The notes under the pieces are model-generated. The model ran no database searches. It saw nothing but the letters and a program-made list of their open reading frames with translations, and was not told where the DNA came from. Shown piece after piece: positions 20,363-33,627 of a DNA stretch of 64,000 nt. The stretch is from positions 3,162,001 to 3,226,000 of the forward strand of contig NC_063151.1 in NCBI RefSeq assembly GCF_020921035.1, read 5' to 3'. The stretch comes from Rhodamnia argentea. Lineage: Eukaryota; Streptophyta; Magnoliopsida; Myrtales; Myrtaceae. The position numbers and the translations under genes were made by a program. Each line of letters begins with the position of its first letter. Position 1 is the first letter of the stretch.

Positions 20363-22279
20363 TTATGCTTGTGAAGGAGCCTTGGTAGAGGCTGTCGTCT
20401 TTGTCTTCGGATCACTACCATCATCGCTTCCTCTCTTTTCTGTAGTGCATTTCTCACTTTCAGAATCCGGCAATGAGCTTGCTGGAGGAGGCAGCAGATC
20501 GACGAGGAACGTCTTCAAAAGGTTGTGGAACTCTTTTGGTTTCTCCACGTTGAAGGCGTGTCCCGTATCCTTGATGACCACGAGATGCGCATTGTCTCCT
20601 ATATGCCTATAATGTAAGAAAGACTCGGGGGTTCAGCCCAAAGGCCAAACTCACAATTGTGTTAGTTTCTAGAGACATTTTGGAGAGAGAGAAGGGTAAC
20701 TCGCCTCTTGAGCCTGTGACCCAGCTCTAATGGGAAGATGTGGTCGTGCTCTCCCCAGATTATCAATGTGGGCTGCAGGAGCAATTGTCACGCCCACGTT
20801 TATGCAACTCTAATGCGTGCGAGTAACAACAAGAACCGACAACACAAGACAAGAAGGAAAAAGGGGAAGAAATAAAACCTGGGTGAGTTTCGGGATTTCG
20901 GAGATTTTACGATTTCTTAGAATGGCTCGAACCAAGTCTCTCTTCTCTTCGATGTAATCAGCGCACATTGCCTGCCAATGTCCCATGTGAGTAAATTTCC
21001 CAGCTCATGAAGTTCCTTACTAATATCAAAGAGGCTTCTCTCCAGTTGATTAATACGAATAATTTCTCTGAGGTGATGAACGACAGATCCAAAAACCAAT
21101 AGAGAAGTAAGAATTTCAATTCGTGCAATGTCTTCGTCAATGCATCTTAATCAGCATGATATTCAAGTGCTAGTAACTCTAGTACGACTGGTTGCTCTGC
21201 AAGACCTGCTTGGCCAGCTGCGACTATCTGTTTTATCCTCGACCAATTCGTGTCATTGTAAGAGAGAGAGAGTCTCACATCAATGAAATCACTGAGCAAG
21301 CAAGAAGGAATCAGCCCGAGAGGAGGATGCCGGGAGAGCGTGTAGCCCATCAGCTCCCTAAGCCTCGCCGGCGTCTGCGGCACGAGGATCCTCGCCGCCT
21401 CCTCCAGGTCGTTCACGCTCAACACTCCCTCCTTCAAGTCCCTCCCCTCTATGCACACGGCAGCAGAGCATATCACCACCCTCTCCACCACCACTGCCGC
21501 CCCCTCCTCCATGGACTGCGCGGCCATGCTGTACCCTACAAAACCCCCGTAGCTCATCCCCACGAGGCTCAGCCGCCGCACCGAGTGGGCCTCCATGACC
21601 CGCATCAGGCACTGTGCCTGGGAATGGATTCCAGACATTGATCAATTCAAACAAGAATTTAAAATAATGGCACATTCAAATAAATAGCAATCAAACATTC
21701 AGCAAAAAGCTTTAAGTCTATACAATGGTCGATAATAATCCAATGAAATTCCTTAACGGTGCCAAATGAAAGATCCTGTACTCAAATCACTCCGGCTCTT
21801 TATTTCCTCTTCCAATATGATTAATCTTTCTCCTATAGTCTTAAGGCAAATCCAAGCCTCCCGTATCAGTTCAAAGTTTGTAATTTGAACTTTTGCACCT
21901 GCAAATATTCTCTAGAACTCAGGACTCCTAATTTTACACGACAAGAGGAAGGGACGGTCGATCTTATTACCTGGAAGGAGTCGCAACGATCGGGGCGGGA
22001 GGTGAAGGAGTCGCCGAAGAAGAGGAGGTCGGGGACGAAGAGGTTGAAGTAGGGGGAGAGGTGGGGGAGGACGTCGGCCCACTGCCAGAGGGCGTTGGCG
22101 CCGAGGCCGTGGATGAGGAGGAGGTCGGGCTTGGCTGGGGAGCGGGCCTTGGGGACCCAGCAGTGGACGACGGTGCCGTCGCGGAGGTTGGTCACGGCGG
22201 ACCGGAGGCCCGACTTGGCGAATGCGGAGCGGTAGCACCAGTTCCTGGATTCCGTGAGGCTGAAGCACCGGCGGGACAT
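20363..22279 (-). CDS. Alpha/beta-hydrolase fold protein
   Basis: Five exons on the minus strand give 350 residues: 22279-21971, 21617-21279, 20971-20879, 20772-20705 and 20606-20363. Conserved parts appear in order: the oxyanion-loop motif LLLIHGLGANALW (54-65), the nucleophile elbow GMSYGG with Ser125, TLIIWGEHDHIFPLELGHRL with Asp257, and VIKDTGHAFNVEKP with His286. The Ser-Asp-His triad is therefore complete. The C-terminal 45 residues are Ser/Pro/Lys-rich and probably disordered. Related plant proteins are annotated as esterases or lipase-like hydrolases; the substrate is not inferable. The intron after exon 4 has a GC donor (AG|GCGAGT); no GT donor nearby keeps the frame leading to HIGDNAHLV. 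The first 320 bases are very GC-rich compared with later exons. The gene converges with 14-3-3, with about 530 bp between stops. Confidence 0.9.
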
Positions 22280-22914
22280 TTGCGAGACGCAGTGTGCTCT
22301 CTGCTGCTGCTGCGAGCGAGAGAGTGAGATTATGGAGTCAAAGGGGAGAGAAGTGATTGGTGGGCGGTCAACGCGGGAGGGTTTCTTTATGGGTAGGATT
22401 GAGATTTAGAAGACGGCGGAGATTCTGGAACGCTGTAATAAATAATAATTGGTAAGAATGTTTGGCGAAGCTGAGAGTTAAATAGATAATTATGAATAAC
22501 GCTTGTCTTAATGTCAAAAGAGATCACTTTTTCCTCCTTTTCTCATTTTTTTTCCGATTTATTTAGATTGTACTTCCGATCGACGAGAGTTATAAATGAA
22601 GACATCACTTGCTTTTCGTTATAGTTAAATTTACCTATGAATGATATCCATAACCAGTAATTCGACAATCAAATTGGTGGTTCAAGGTAATTTCTTTCGA
22701 TCCGAGACGGAGAAAATATAGCCCTTGTTAAGCCGGTGCATTGGTCGTTTTGGTGAAATTATGCTGAATGTTAAATATGAATCGCTACTTGAAAACCTAT
22801 TTATAATCGGTCGTATTGTTTTTCCTCCTTTTTCCTCCTATCGGTAGTTGTATGAGGGGCCTTTTCCTTCTCGAAAGCCGTTAGACAAATCGTTTTTATT
22901 TTCCCAAAAAATTT

Positions 22915-23108
22915 TCACCTGTTAGAAAATGAGTTAATAATGTATTTATAGTATATGTCTTAACACTTCTCTTTGCGTGTAAGCTGGTACTACACGTGCA
23001 ATTGCGGGCGCAACCATATTAACGGGACAACATTCTAATACAAAATAGAAAGAGAGTGTGCTAGGATTCGAACGCTTGACCTGTATTTTGCTACCATATC
23101 AAAAATAA
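22915..23108 (-). mobile_element. Candidate tRNA-derived SINE
   Basis: On the minus strand, GATATGGTAGCAAAATACAGG resembles a pol III A box and GCGTTCGAATCCTAG matches a B box (GGTTCGANTCC) with one change, about 30 bases further on. The body continues to TTAACTCATTTTCTAACAGG near 22915. No target duplication was found and the ends are approximate. It could instead be part of a larger repeat with a tRNA-like patch. Confidence 0.35.
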
Positions 23109-23607
23109 AACAGGACAATGACATATTTATAGCCCCCAGCTTAACAAAAGTATCGAGGTGGAAACAAAGATTACCAACATTAGCGTCGGTCATGCCACGT
23201 CGAACAAATCGCATCGTACTAAAACAACACAAGGTAGGATATGAAATCGAACCGAATTGAGTTAATAGTTTGGAATCAAAACAGACCGGACAGTGTCACA
23301 AGGTGAATTATTTCCGTCGATTTGGAACTGCAGATGACTGAAGATCACCCAACCGAAGTACATAAGCAAAAGCCTACTTGTTTTGGGTCCTTATCAATAC
23401 CAAATTAGAAAGAGAAATATGCAACAAGAATTTTAACATGAAATCTTAGAGTGAATTTTCTATTTTTTTAAGTAGCGTTACATTAGTTCGAGGTTTATAC
23501 AATGAGAGAAAAAAAAAAAAAAAAAAATTGACATAAAATATAGTTTGAAATTTCATGATTTGTTTTGGTATGAGAAAACTCGAAAGAGAACCAAATTATA
23601 CAAGGAA

Positions 23608-24045
23608 AAATTATCCAAAAAGTCCTAAACCTATTGTACTATTACCAATTCACTTTGAAACCTTTTAATACCACTCAGATCTAAGGCGAGGGTCGCGCCC
23701 CAGCCCCAAATCTAGGCCAGTAGGCTCTTGCCATGGTGTGATTTTGTCTTTTTTGTTTTTCCTAAATACTTTTAGCTTTTTTTTTAATCTAACTAAGTTT
23801 GTCTTTTTAAAATATTCTTCTGAAGTGGAGTTTAATGGCAACACATCATCACCATTTGTCTTGAAGGAAGTAAAAAAATATGACAAGCCAACAATTTATC
23901 GTTAGTTTAGTTGGACGGAGTTAACGGAAGGATTTGATTGATTCAATTTGACAAGTTTTAGGACTTGATTGCACTTTTTGAAAGTTTTAAGGCCCAATTG
24001 TGCTTTTTTGACAAGTTTTCGGACTTCTAGTACCCTGTATCCTAA
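23608..24045. mobile_element. MITE-like repeat, possibly composite
   Basis: The left end (AAAATTATCCAAAAAGTCCTAAACCTATTGTA) matches the left TIR of the elements at 39376 and 53302. The right part (GACAAGTTTTAGGACTTGATTGCACTTTTTGAAAGTTTTA) matches the internal repeat of the element at 49297. A short GC-rich core sits at 23680-23720. No coding capacity. The mixed ends suggest two families joined, or relatives of one family. Confidence 0.4.
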
Positions 24046-25772
24046 AAAATATTTGCAATAACAAAAGTCCAATTTGGATAAGTCAATTAAGGAAATAAAG
24101 GAGGGCAATAAAGACAAAATCTTTTTTCAGTACGCAATGAATCGGCCTATTCTATGCATCGATCTCTTCCGTGCCCCGGAACAATACAGAGGTCTTGTCT
24201 TGAGGATGACGAGTCATTGAGTGGTAGGAATTCAAAGAGAAATTCGTGTTAAATCCTTTTCAGCCCCCTTCTGGAGGAGCAGTCGCATTAGATCAGCCTC
24301 ACCTTCCATCAGCCCCCAAACATAGCAAAGTCTATGCTGACGGGACGAGCCCAGTAGCCAACGGGGCTGGTCAGATACGGCGGCGGATACCGTGTAATAA
24401 TTACAATGTCTCCCGCTCACGGGGATTTGCGTGCATCCGTGGAGATTAGTCGAGCGAAAAAGTTTGAATGAACTACGTTATCTATAGAAGGGAATTCGAT
24501 TGGTCGGCCTGCACAAGGCGGATCACAACGACAACTGCGAAAGTCAAGTTTGATTTGCTCACCGGTTTCTCTGTTCAACTCCATCCCACGCAAAGATCAA
24601 GTTGAATTTTCCCACGACAAAAAACACTTCATAGATCTTGCAAACCTCACTCTTTATGAACATCCATTTCAGCCAACTAAAACCGTTCGGAAGGGCAAGC
24701 TGTGATGAGAGTGAAGGTGGACAAGTGCAGGTCCTTTAAGGATCAATCCCAGCTGCAGATTTAAGGAGCCACGCCCACATTGTCCCCAAGAGAATGAAAT
24801 CACATGTGGGCATGAGTCAAGTTCCAATTTAAAGCAAAAACTGGTCCTTATAAGCTCCTAACATGCCTTCCACTGTTATACTTTCAAGTTGAAGGCCTCA
24901 AGGACAGTTCTCATCTATGAATGCCTGTCTCTCCGTGCGAACATTATACGCCACAGCTTGAGAGGCTTTCGGAGCATTGCTGGCTGCAAGCTCTATCAGA
25001 ATACATTCATTCGAATGAGAATGGGGCAGCTCATGACACTTGAAGTTCGGAGATTGGTGGGATAGATGGTCATGTAATCAGGTTGCACCTAAACTTCCTC
25101 TCCAAACCCGGTTGGATCTGTATTGCTTCCCCGCGTCTTTTTGTTCCCCTTTCCTTTTCAGGCTCGTCTTAAAAACTCAGCTGTAATCTGCAGAGTGACC
25201 TCCAATTCATAGCTGCAGTCTGCTTCAAAGTTCAAACAATGTAGCTAAAGCAAAAGGGAAACCATTTTCTTCAAAAGTTTAAATTATCAGGAAGGGGACC
25301 TACAGAGTAAAGATAACCAACAAAGAATAGACAGCATATCCGAAAACAGTAAAGGAAAACAGCTGGAATTTCAGATTTGGAGGAGCCTTTCCCAATACAA
25401 ATGACCATCAGTGGAACATCTATTAGTCCTTCAATCACAAACAAATACACGTCTAATCCTCCAGACCAAATCTGTCCTCTTTCCTAGGTTCAGAAATTTG
25501 CATCAGATTTAAAAAAAGAAGAAAGAGAAAAAATCTCAGGCACGAGAACCAGCTTAACCATAAAATAAAGAATGTAATATACAGCAGAAACTTTCCTGCA
25601 CCTGCTTGTTCCCTTGCCAATTCCCCACTCTTCAAGAGATTGGCAAAAGGAGTTAATTGGGCCGAGAATATGATCCGCAATCACTTAATCATACCATTCC
25701 TTCACAAACGGTGAAAATCTCTCATCTGTTGGTATGTGCTGAAGCTGGCAAGCAGTTTCATATCAGGCGGTA

Positions 25773-28700
25773 TCATCCTCTGAATCTCACGACTACACAA
25801 GATATATCATCTCGGCTGTCCCTTCTCAAAGCTTCTGCAGTCAGCTCTTTAGCTGCCTTTTCTGGATCTTTGATACTTCTAGCAATATCAACTGCCTCTT
25901 GATTACTCATCACCTGAATCAATAATCTCCCCAAATCAATAGGAATGTAGCTCTCAAATAAAAAGTCAACTCAATGGGGAATTTTCAGGTGTTGACATTT
26001 GTAATTTTTCTTTGACATCTAATGTATTATTATTGGTAAACTTGCCTTCCAAAGACCATCACTTGCAAGGATTAATACATCCGTATTGACATCCACACTG
26101 ATGGTTTTGATGTCAGGGTCTGAGCGTAAATGTAACTTCAGGCTCTTGTCTCCAAAAGCACGAGAAACTGCCAGCTGTCCGTTAACTCTAGGGACATCCC
26201 CTGGTAGAGTGAAAACTTAAGCTAAGTATCTTTGCAATATCGAAGCTCGTTTGTGCAGTAGAAGAATGATCGAATGTGAAAAGGAACCGCTTTATTCAAT
26301 TGCAATTTAACAAGGAAAATACAAAAGAGATCAAAATAAGACAAGTGCTTGCAAGACATGAGCCGGATCCCTTTGCATTGTCAATTACGTATGAATCATA
26401 CGCACTAGACACTCATATGATCACATGACAATCGAACTGTTGATAAGACCAGTTCACTCTACTTATCTCATAATGATGAATCCTACAATCTCCAAGCTCA
26501 AATTTGACACTGTAGATGTGGTTCAATTCATCACACTTTCAAGTTCAATGACAAATAGATTGTGAAGCACCGCTACCAATGTGATAGAAAAAGCTGAGTA
26601 ACATCCGGAAGGAATATCAAGGTTTCAAGTTTACACTTATCCCAATATCATAAACCTAGCACATTACTGCTACATGCCACTGTGCATTTTATGCTCAATA
26701 ACTAGCTCTTCCAAGTTACCAAAATCAATACTGAAGGTCAAAAACTTATAACAAACTACAAATAGAAAAAACGAGATAGGTGCAACATAAGTTCTATTAT
26801 CAGAACAGGGCAGCTAGATCCACTATGCTATTAGTCTTTATTTGTGAAGTGCACGGTAGGCAGTAGTCATGCTCAGAAAATAGTCCTTCAACTGCAGTAG
26901 GTGTCTAGCAATAAAGCTGTCAGCAGAAGCCAAGAGAATCCCTATTTCTACGCGACCTTCACCGCACATTGTTATGTATCCAATTCTTCATCAGACTAAT
27001 AATTGCACTGCAAACTTGAATAAGCCATCAGAAGGAGGCCATCAGCATATGTAGAAAGCTCCAACTAGAACAGAAAGGCTCAGGCAATGCATCAACTTGT
27101 GCACTAGCGACTTTGTCTATGCAGTTCATGGATGAAGCATGAAATGCAGCATGAACAGAGTAGCAAAGCTAACAAGTTCCACTGTCCAACAGACACGAAT
27201 TGAAGCAGCCTAAACCATGAAAGGAAATCATGGATTGATAGCTGAGACATCAAGCTATCATGCCAAGTGGCAGAATAGTCCAGGAGATGTCGAGCCTAGA
27301 AGGAAATTAGTCTACACAAACTTACAAGTTAATGGACAGCTGCCAGTTTCAATACCCCAGCACAGCAGGCTGCAAATGTAACTTCTCGCTCTTCATGCAT
27401 ATGCTTAAGATCGCAGTTACTATAAGTATCTCTCTGACGAAGAGTTCCCTATATGCAGGAATAGATTCCCATGAACATACCAAGGGTCTAGAGAGTGCTT
27501 GGAATCGTCCCCAAGCAATTGCTCTCTTTTGTCCTAAAAAGCACACGACTTTGTGAACTGTTGCTGTTTCAATATTCAGGTCTCGATTAGTAACTGAAGA
27601 TTAAACAGGACGTAACGGCGGCCTGAGAAGCTGGTTGCTTTCTTCATCAGCTCTCTGCAGGCCTAGAGAAACAAGGAGAAAGCACCACATGCCTGGGGTT
27701 GATTGTTATGACATCCCAGAAGTAGCGTTGATTCTTATGATATCCCAGAAGAAGAAGTATCTCCCGCTTCATCATTTACTATTCCATACTACTCAATTCT
27801 AGCTTCAGCTCACGAAGCATGGAAAGACATGTCATCTTCTCATTCCTAGAGAAAAGGTTCTAGATGAAATTTTCTACAACTCCAAAGCAGCAGACATCTG
27901 CTAATTCAAAATGAAAAAACAAGAGCCTTCAGAAAAATAGGCTCAAGAGGTTTAAGTATTTATTTTCATTCATGGAGATTTGAACATTACTTTTTCTTCA
28001 CAAATAGGGAAAGCTACTACATGTGTTAAAGTGTTCCTAGGTGCATTCAATAATAACAGCGTAATTTCTCATTGAAGTTAAAAACACATTAATTTATATA
28101 GGACATTGATAAACATAAATTGATCTTGCATATATCACCCCAATCAAAATCAGCTAACCTAGCGACAATCAAAATAACCGTTCCTATTAGAACCTCATGC
28201 GAACTGGTTAATATGCCCAAACTCCCATGCCCTTTGAATTTGACCAGTCTCGGTAAAGTTTTCTTTTGGAACAAGAAGGTCCAGATAGTTTTCTGCTCGA
28301 TTTTCATGAGATTTGCAACAGCATAATTTAGAAATTAGGAGATTTTGCATGGTGGATTTGGTCATTAATATACAGCATGAATGCCTTCAATCAAGATATT
28401 CTAAGAACCAAGAACCTAATCATTGAGAGATTTTGAGCCACCAATTGCTTATAAAAGCATCATTTAAGCATACAGGAAAAATAAGCATATGTTGAACCAT
28501 GAACAGCAACGTTGCTAGGAGAAACCTGGCATATTCGAGACAAAGCCACCTCTATGCTCAATGCTCCCTCTTTCCGTGTTGGGTTCATGATCGATACTCA
28601 TCTGTAGAGCTTGACCCCCTCTTGAGAGAACTGCCCGTGAATCTCCAACATTAGCAACCAATAGTTCGTGGCCATTTATCAATATTGCCGTCACAGCAGT

Positions 28701-29643
28701 CGAACCACCACGTCCCAAGTCAGAACTACTGGAGAGAATCGCCTGGTCTGTCCTCTCATAAGCTTTTGAAATGCACCTATTAGGGTCGACCCAGAACTCT
28801 TCCTGTAAGGTTGATGTCGAACAAGTAGAAGAACTTGGGATTGTGAGAGTGAAATAGCAAGAAATTCGTAACATTAAGCCCATTAGAGTCTGATCACTAC
28901 AACCCACCTCCTTTAAAATGTTGGAAAACAAATGCTTTTGCAGGTACATTGGGACCCTGTCCCCCAAATGGCCATCATAAATAGCAAACAGCCCTAACTC
29001 ATGCCCTTTCTTTTGCATGAACTTGGCAACATGATAGTCCTCCATGGGATGATTGGCTTTCCCTTTTACTAGGCTGAAACCATACTTGATCAGCCCCTCA
29101 ATGTTTCTTCCTTTACCAGAAGCAGAGGATTGAACTCCAGCATGCTAATGTCCAAAAATTAAGGAAAGGATCAATCCCAGAAAATGCTATAATGCAACGA
29201 TAGCCGAGCAATATTAAGGAATAGGACAATCGGTAGATATATCTTGAGTGGGCTTTGAATAATCCAGAAGTAATCTTCACAGTCGATTGCTAGCTTTGAA
29301 ATTTTGAAATCCAACTCTCCAATCTTCCACACAGCACAATCAAACAAAAGTAACCAAGCCTCTTCTTGACTCAAGCACTGTCAAAGGGTATCCAACCAAA
29401 ACCTTAAACTGCTAAACGAGGGCTATAAACCCCGTAAACAACGATATCTATTCCTTATATAGATTTTAACCACAGAAATTCAAGTGATAACTGGTAACTG
29501 CATGTAAAGTAGACACAAAAATACTCAATTGGATTCTAAATATACTCTGGACGTGTACACACAAACACAGAAAGCAAAACAATAGAGGTTAAGACATCAG
29601 TTTAGATCAATACCTGAGAATTGAAACAGCATAACCTCGCCAT
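25773..29643 (-). CDS. Protein phosphatase 2C (PIA1/WIN2-like, clade F type)
   Basis: Five exons on the minus strand give 279 residues: 29643-29614, 29144-28908, 28802-28526, 26200-26046 and 25913-25773. The first exon is only ten codons ([10 protein letters not shown]). Metal-dependent Ser/Thr phosphatase motifs appear in order: [26 protein letters not shown] (metal Asp), [90 protein letters not shown] and [14 protein letters not shown]. All metal-binding acidic residues expected for PP2C are present. Length suits the short clade-F enzymes, some of which act in immunity and stress signalling. Intron 3 is 2.3 kb. Intron 4 has a GC donor with perfect consensus (AAG|GCAAGT). Splicing of exon 1 to [14 protein letters not shown] rests on phase and signals alone, so the N-terminus is less certain. 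Confidence 0.9.
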
Positions 29644-32600
29644 CCAAAGAAACCCACCCAAGACAAGACAACAAAAGGGCCTCTGTTCAGCTAAAATTCA
29701 CAGCATCACTCCTCTCTGTTTCCACCGCCAAATTGAGCAGCACGAAATACTCCAACCCCTAGAAACTGCCCAATCATGATCGCCAAAGATCAAAACAAAA
29801 AAGATTTTTTTAGCACCTTTGGAAAAAACTCGAAAAACCCCATGAATCAAAAGGCAGTGGAAATCAACAGAGAGGAAGCTGAGAACTTACTTCTCAACTT
29901 TTCGACACCTGTTGACAGGCCCTCTTGCGAAGAGAAGAGTGCTGCCGATACCTCCGTGAAACAAAGGAGGAAAAGAACACGTACAAAAACACAAAACCGA
30001 GGGGGGGAAGAGAGAGAGAGAATCTGAAGGGTGTGCGCGTGTTGGTATGTAACCGTTTTGGGAGCCTTCCCCGTGATTGAAAAGAACAAAGAATAAAGAT
30101 AAAAAGGCTGCCACAAAGCAGACTCTGTTTTGCCGTTTGACTTTGCTCGTTTCTCTTTTCCCCTTTTTCGTGTCCGGACACCCTTTAATCCCAGTCGTTC
30201 CTGCCTTCCCCTGAAACTCTTATCCATGGATCGAGTCGATCCCAGTTGTTTTAAGACAAATCAATGTGTGATTTTCTATGGCACATAGTTATTTATATTC
30301 AAATAAATGATTACGACGATAGATAAAGACGTTGCATTTTACAATGTCTCACGATAAAAAATTATGAAAACGTACATAATTTTGCTTTGATGGTTAGAGC
30401 ACGACATAGTTATCGACGCTTATTGCTCCACGAACTATATATTGATTTGTTTTCGTTTTTCTGGTTGTTCCTGATTGCCCATGTTTAGGTAAATTTCATT
30501 TTACTTTTAAATATAACTCTTTCAAAGTACGATCAGTTGATTGAACTTTTCGCCAACGCACCACCAGCATTGACATATACACATTCAATTGCGAAGGAAC
30601 TTGCATGTTCTCACTATAGCTTCCTATCGAAATTGACCGATAGAAACTCTTAAGCACATTAGAATTCTGTGCCCATTATGCGTCCGTTGTTGTAGTAGGT
30701 CCTTGTCTTCCCCACGAAGGACGAGATCAAGTGTGCTTCTATCATAGGCAAAAGTCAACATTTTCTTCAGTCAAATTTTCATAATTCAACTTGGGATGTC
30801 AGTGGAGCTCTCCAATTCGGACACCCTAACGATAGTTCTTCTTTTTGGACAGATGATACGTGAGGCATGAGGGTAGCCCAAGCTCTCAATTTGTTCGCCA
30901 CCGTGCCGTTTTTAATTATTGGGTATGTAATTGAGATTATGAATTTGAAATTGTCATCGAGTGGGGTCTTGACCTAAAGGCTTTCCTTTTGCAATTCGCT
31001 CTAGCTGTCCCCTTTTTAAGATGAGTCAGAAGTTGCTCTCTTTATCCTTTCAAAAAACAAATTATCGGATGTTTCGAGCTATTCAAGTACTCGATCAATT
31101 TCTATTAGTAACTAGTGTGGCATCTCCCTCAACCAGCTGATTATTGTAAAGCAATGTGGACTCAGAAAAACATCTGCTTGCCCATTCATGATTAAACAAT
31201 GTCGTATGGGTGAATGAATGAAGCGTGCAATCAAGACTTAAGAAAGAGATAAGAATTCCATGTTGTCCCGTCACGGGGTCCAGGGCAATGTGAGCAGGCG
31301 GGCGGTTCTTGGTCAAACGCATGATTAACGATCAATCTTCTTTTGGTAATAATTAAACTCACGGGCAAACAAAGTCAACGGATCGACCCATATATTACGG
31401 TCTCCCACCTGTGCCTGCAATTGGATGCATGCGTTATTACTCCGGCAACCAGAATTGATATCCGTGTCTGCGCTTTTTCCAATCTTCGTGCATGTATCCT
31501 ATGAATGCGAAAGGCGGCTTTCGTTTGTTCTTGTTTTACCGATTTATTAGACGATATATGTCAAGGTTTTTGTATCATCGTTTGATCTCATAATGACTAA
31601 GAAAAGAGAAAAAAATAAGGAAAAAAGATGTAATTCATCAGAGAAATCGTCGACGAATTGCATGAAATTAGCCGACATGCGACGCTGTCGTACGTGAAAT
31701 TCATAGGAACATCTGCTTATGGGGTGCATCTATAGTTATTGCTAATTGAAGGAGCCAATTTGATTTAAAAGTACGTCGGCACCTTTTGGTTTACATGGAC
31801 TCCACCGTAAGAGATGTTTAATGCATTTTGTTCGAGTCGGCCGAGCCAGACAAAAAACGTTCTCTTGGAACAGGTCATGAGAAGTGTCCCTCCAGATTGT
31901 TTCACAATCGACATGCAACAGGTGATTTCTCCTATGCGATGAGTACAAGATTGGTGTCTGTCAAGTATAATTCGACATTGCTTAAACATATAACTACAAC
32001 GTGCCTTATAGACATGCGATCTCCTTCCATTCTAACGTGACATCAGGGCATAAATCAAGAATTCAAATTTGGGCATCCCCTGTCAAACTTTATTGCTTCT
32101 AATGGGTTCACAACTACCATCTTTGCAATTGTGCCCTCGTCCGAGTTTCTGTATGGCGCTTTCCCGAATTTTAGTACGGTAAAGGATGTAAGTGAGATGT
32201 TTATGCAAATACAGTCACTAAAAATATATCATGAGGTTTAGTATGAGAAGGATACCGGTGTCCGAGACTAACACAAACTGCTATAGCAATATGCTGAAGG
32301 GTACTTCTGTCTGTGTCTGCACAAGTAGTAAGCTTGGAGATTGGTTTTGCTTGCAATGATCTCAGGAAAAAAAAAACGTGACGGTCGATCAGTCCTAGAG
32401 TCGCCGACCGATGCTATTACGGAGAAGCAGCTATCCACTTCTGCTGTTATCTTAAGAAAAATTAGCCCGGGGGGGAGGGGGGTGAAAGAACATGCTAGGA
32501 AGATATTCTGGATGAGGAAATAACACGGCACACGGACATGAAAATGTTTCCGCTTTGCGACAAGAGATCGCCTGCAAGTCGACCACTGAGTAAAATCCTT

Positions 32601-33627
32601 TCACTTAGTAGTAGGTAATTAAGGTGGTTGTAGCGCAGCTTAGCGCGAATAAGAGAGAATATACATGAGGCCACTTTTAGTTATCCGCGGCACGACTATA
32701 GCCAGGTATTTGGTCCTCAATGCAGCAACTTGCCTGACAGTTTTCTCGGGTAGATACAGGGTTAGGCATGGAGAGAGACGGAAGAGCCGAATCATGAAAT
32801 CGATCTGTTTCCCTTTTCACAAGCCTATCCCTCAATATCAAAGAGGCATTACAATATGTAGTTACCCTACTTCAGACCGAGTAACAGCCAAGACTGCTGT
32901 ATAGTGATAGGTCTATCTATGAACTGATCAGAAGGCGCAAACTTGGCTTTATTAGGGGACCATATGTCCGTGCTATGACTGACTCTCTCCAGCTATGAGA
33001 ACAAGATACACTATACACAACGGCTTCATACATTCTTCGTTGAACGAACAAATTCCACATATGGTACAAGAGGAAAAGAGAAAAAAAGAAAGGACAGATC
33101 ACCCGCAGCATGGAACAATTTTTGGACTTCCAAGGTGTAGCTTGAGATGTTAAATTGCTTGTCAGGTCGAACCGGTGAAGAGAGAAGCAGTGCCATAAGA
33201 TATGTACTCGGGACTTCTTCATCTTTTCTTGCCCCCCCAGGATTTCTCATCGTGTTTCTTGCGTATTACAGTCACCTGTCAGTAAAATGGAGAGTGTCTC
33301 AGAAGTTCCACAAACAGGAGAATCGACCAACTACTTTAGCAAATACTACTACACCAATTGGTAAAGTATACCTAGAATTCTTTCACAAACTCAAACTTGC
33401 AATTCCTCGAAGAGAACTCAACAATCAAAGATACGGGGATTTTACAGTGAATAATATACGCCTGTTACAGGAGCCAATATCTAATGGTGTACGTAACTTT
33501 TAGCAGCATCATCAGCAGGAAAGACTATTGGAGTTCTTTTCTCCAACAGTTCCAAACCTACTTCTCATAACTAAGTAGAAACTTTCCGCGGGATATTCTC
33601 AGCTCAAGCATGATTATTTTTTGGCTC
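29644..33627. other. Intergenic: PP2C leader/promoter and CRY1 3' flank
   Basis: 29644-30230 holds the PP2C leader and promoter, with a short GAGAGAG tract at 30010-30021. 30230-33500 is AT-rich with no recognisable gene, tRNA or clean inverted repeat; open frames there are short and low-complexity. A G-run (32469-32481) is a local oddity. The final stretch is CRY1 3' UTR. Confidence 0.4.

Larger units (their letters stand above)
22280..25772. other. Intergenic region between the hydrolase promoter and the PP2C 3' end
   Basis: I support no gene here. 22280-22450 holds the hydrolase leader and promoter. A tRNA-related repeat candidate (22915-23108) and a TIR-flanked repeat (23608-24045) are listed separately. 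24100-25450 is of ordinary composition with short frames only, none with a recognised domain. The last few hundred bases before 25773 are probably PP2C 3' UTR on the minus strand. Confidence 0.4.

Noticed and set aside
21192-21641. A 149-codon plus-strand frame opposite the hydrolase
   Set aside because: It is an antisense shadow of the GC-rich second hydrolase exon; its His/Pro/Arg-rich composition reflects codon bias on the other strand.
24232-24420. A minus-strand frame with ADLMRLLLQKGAEKD, faintly ankyrin-like
   Set aside because: Only 62 codons, no second repeat, no splice partners found; chance similarity is more likely.
27332-27556. Frames on both strands within the long PP2C intron
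   Set aside because: They overlap each other antisense, have no domain, and lie in an intron whose flanking exons join cleanly.
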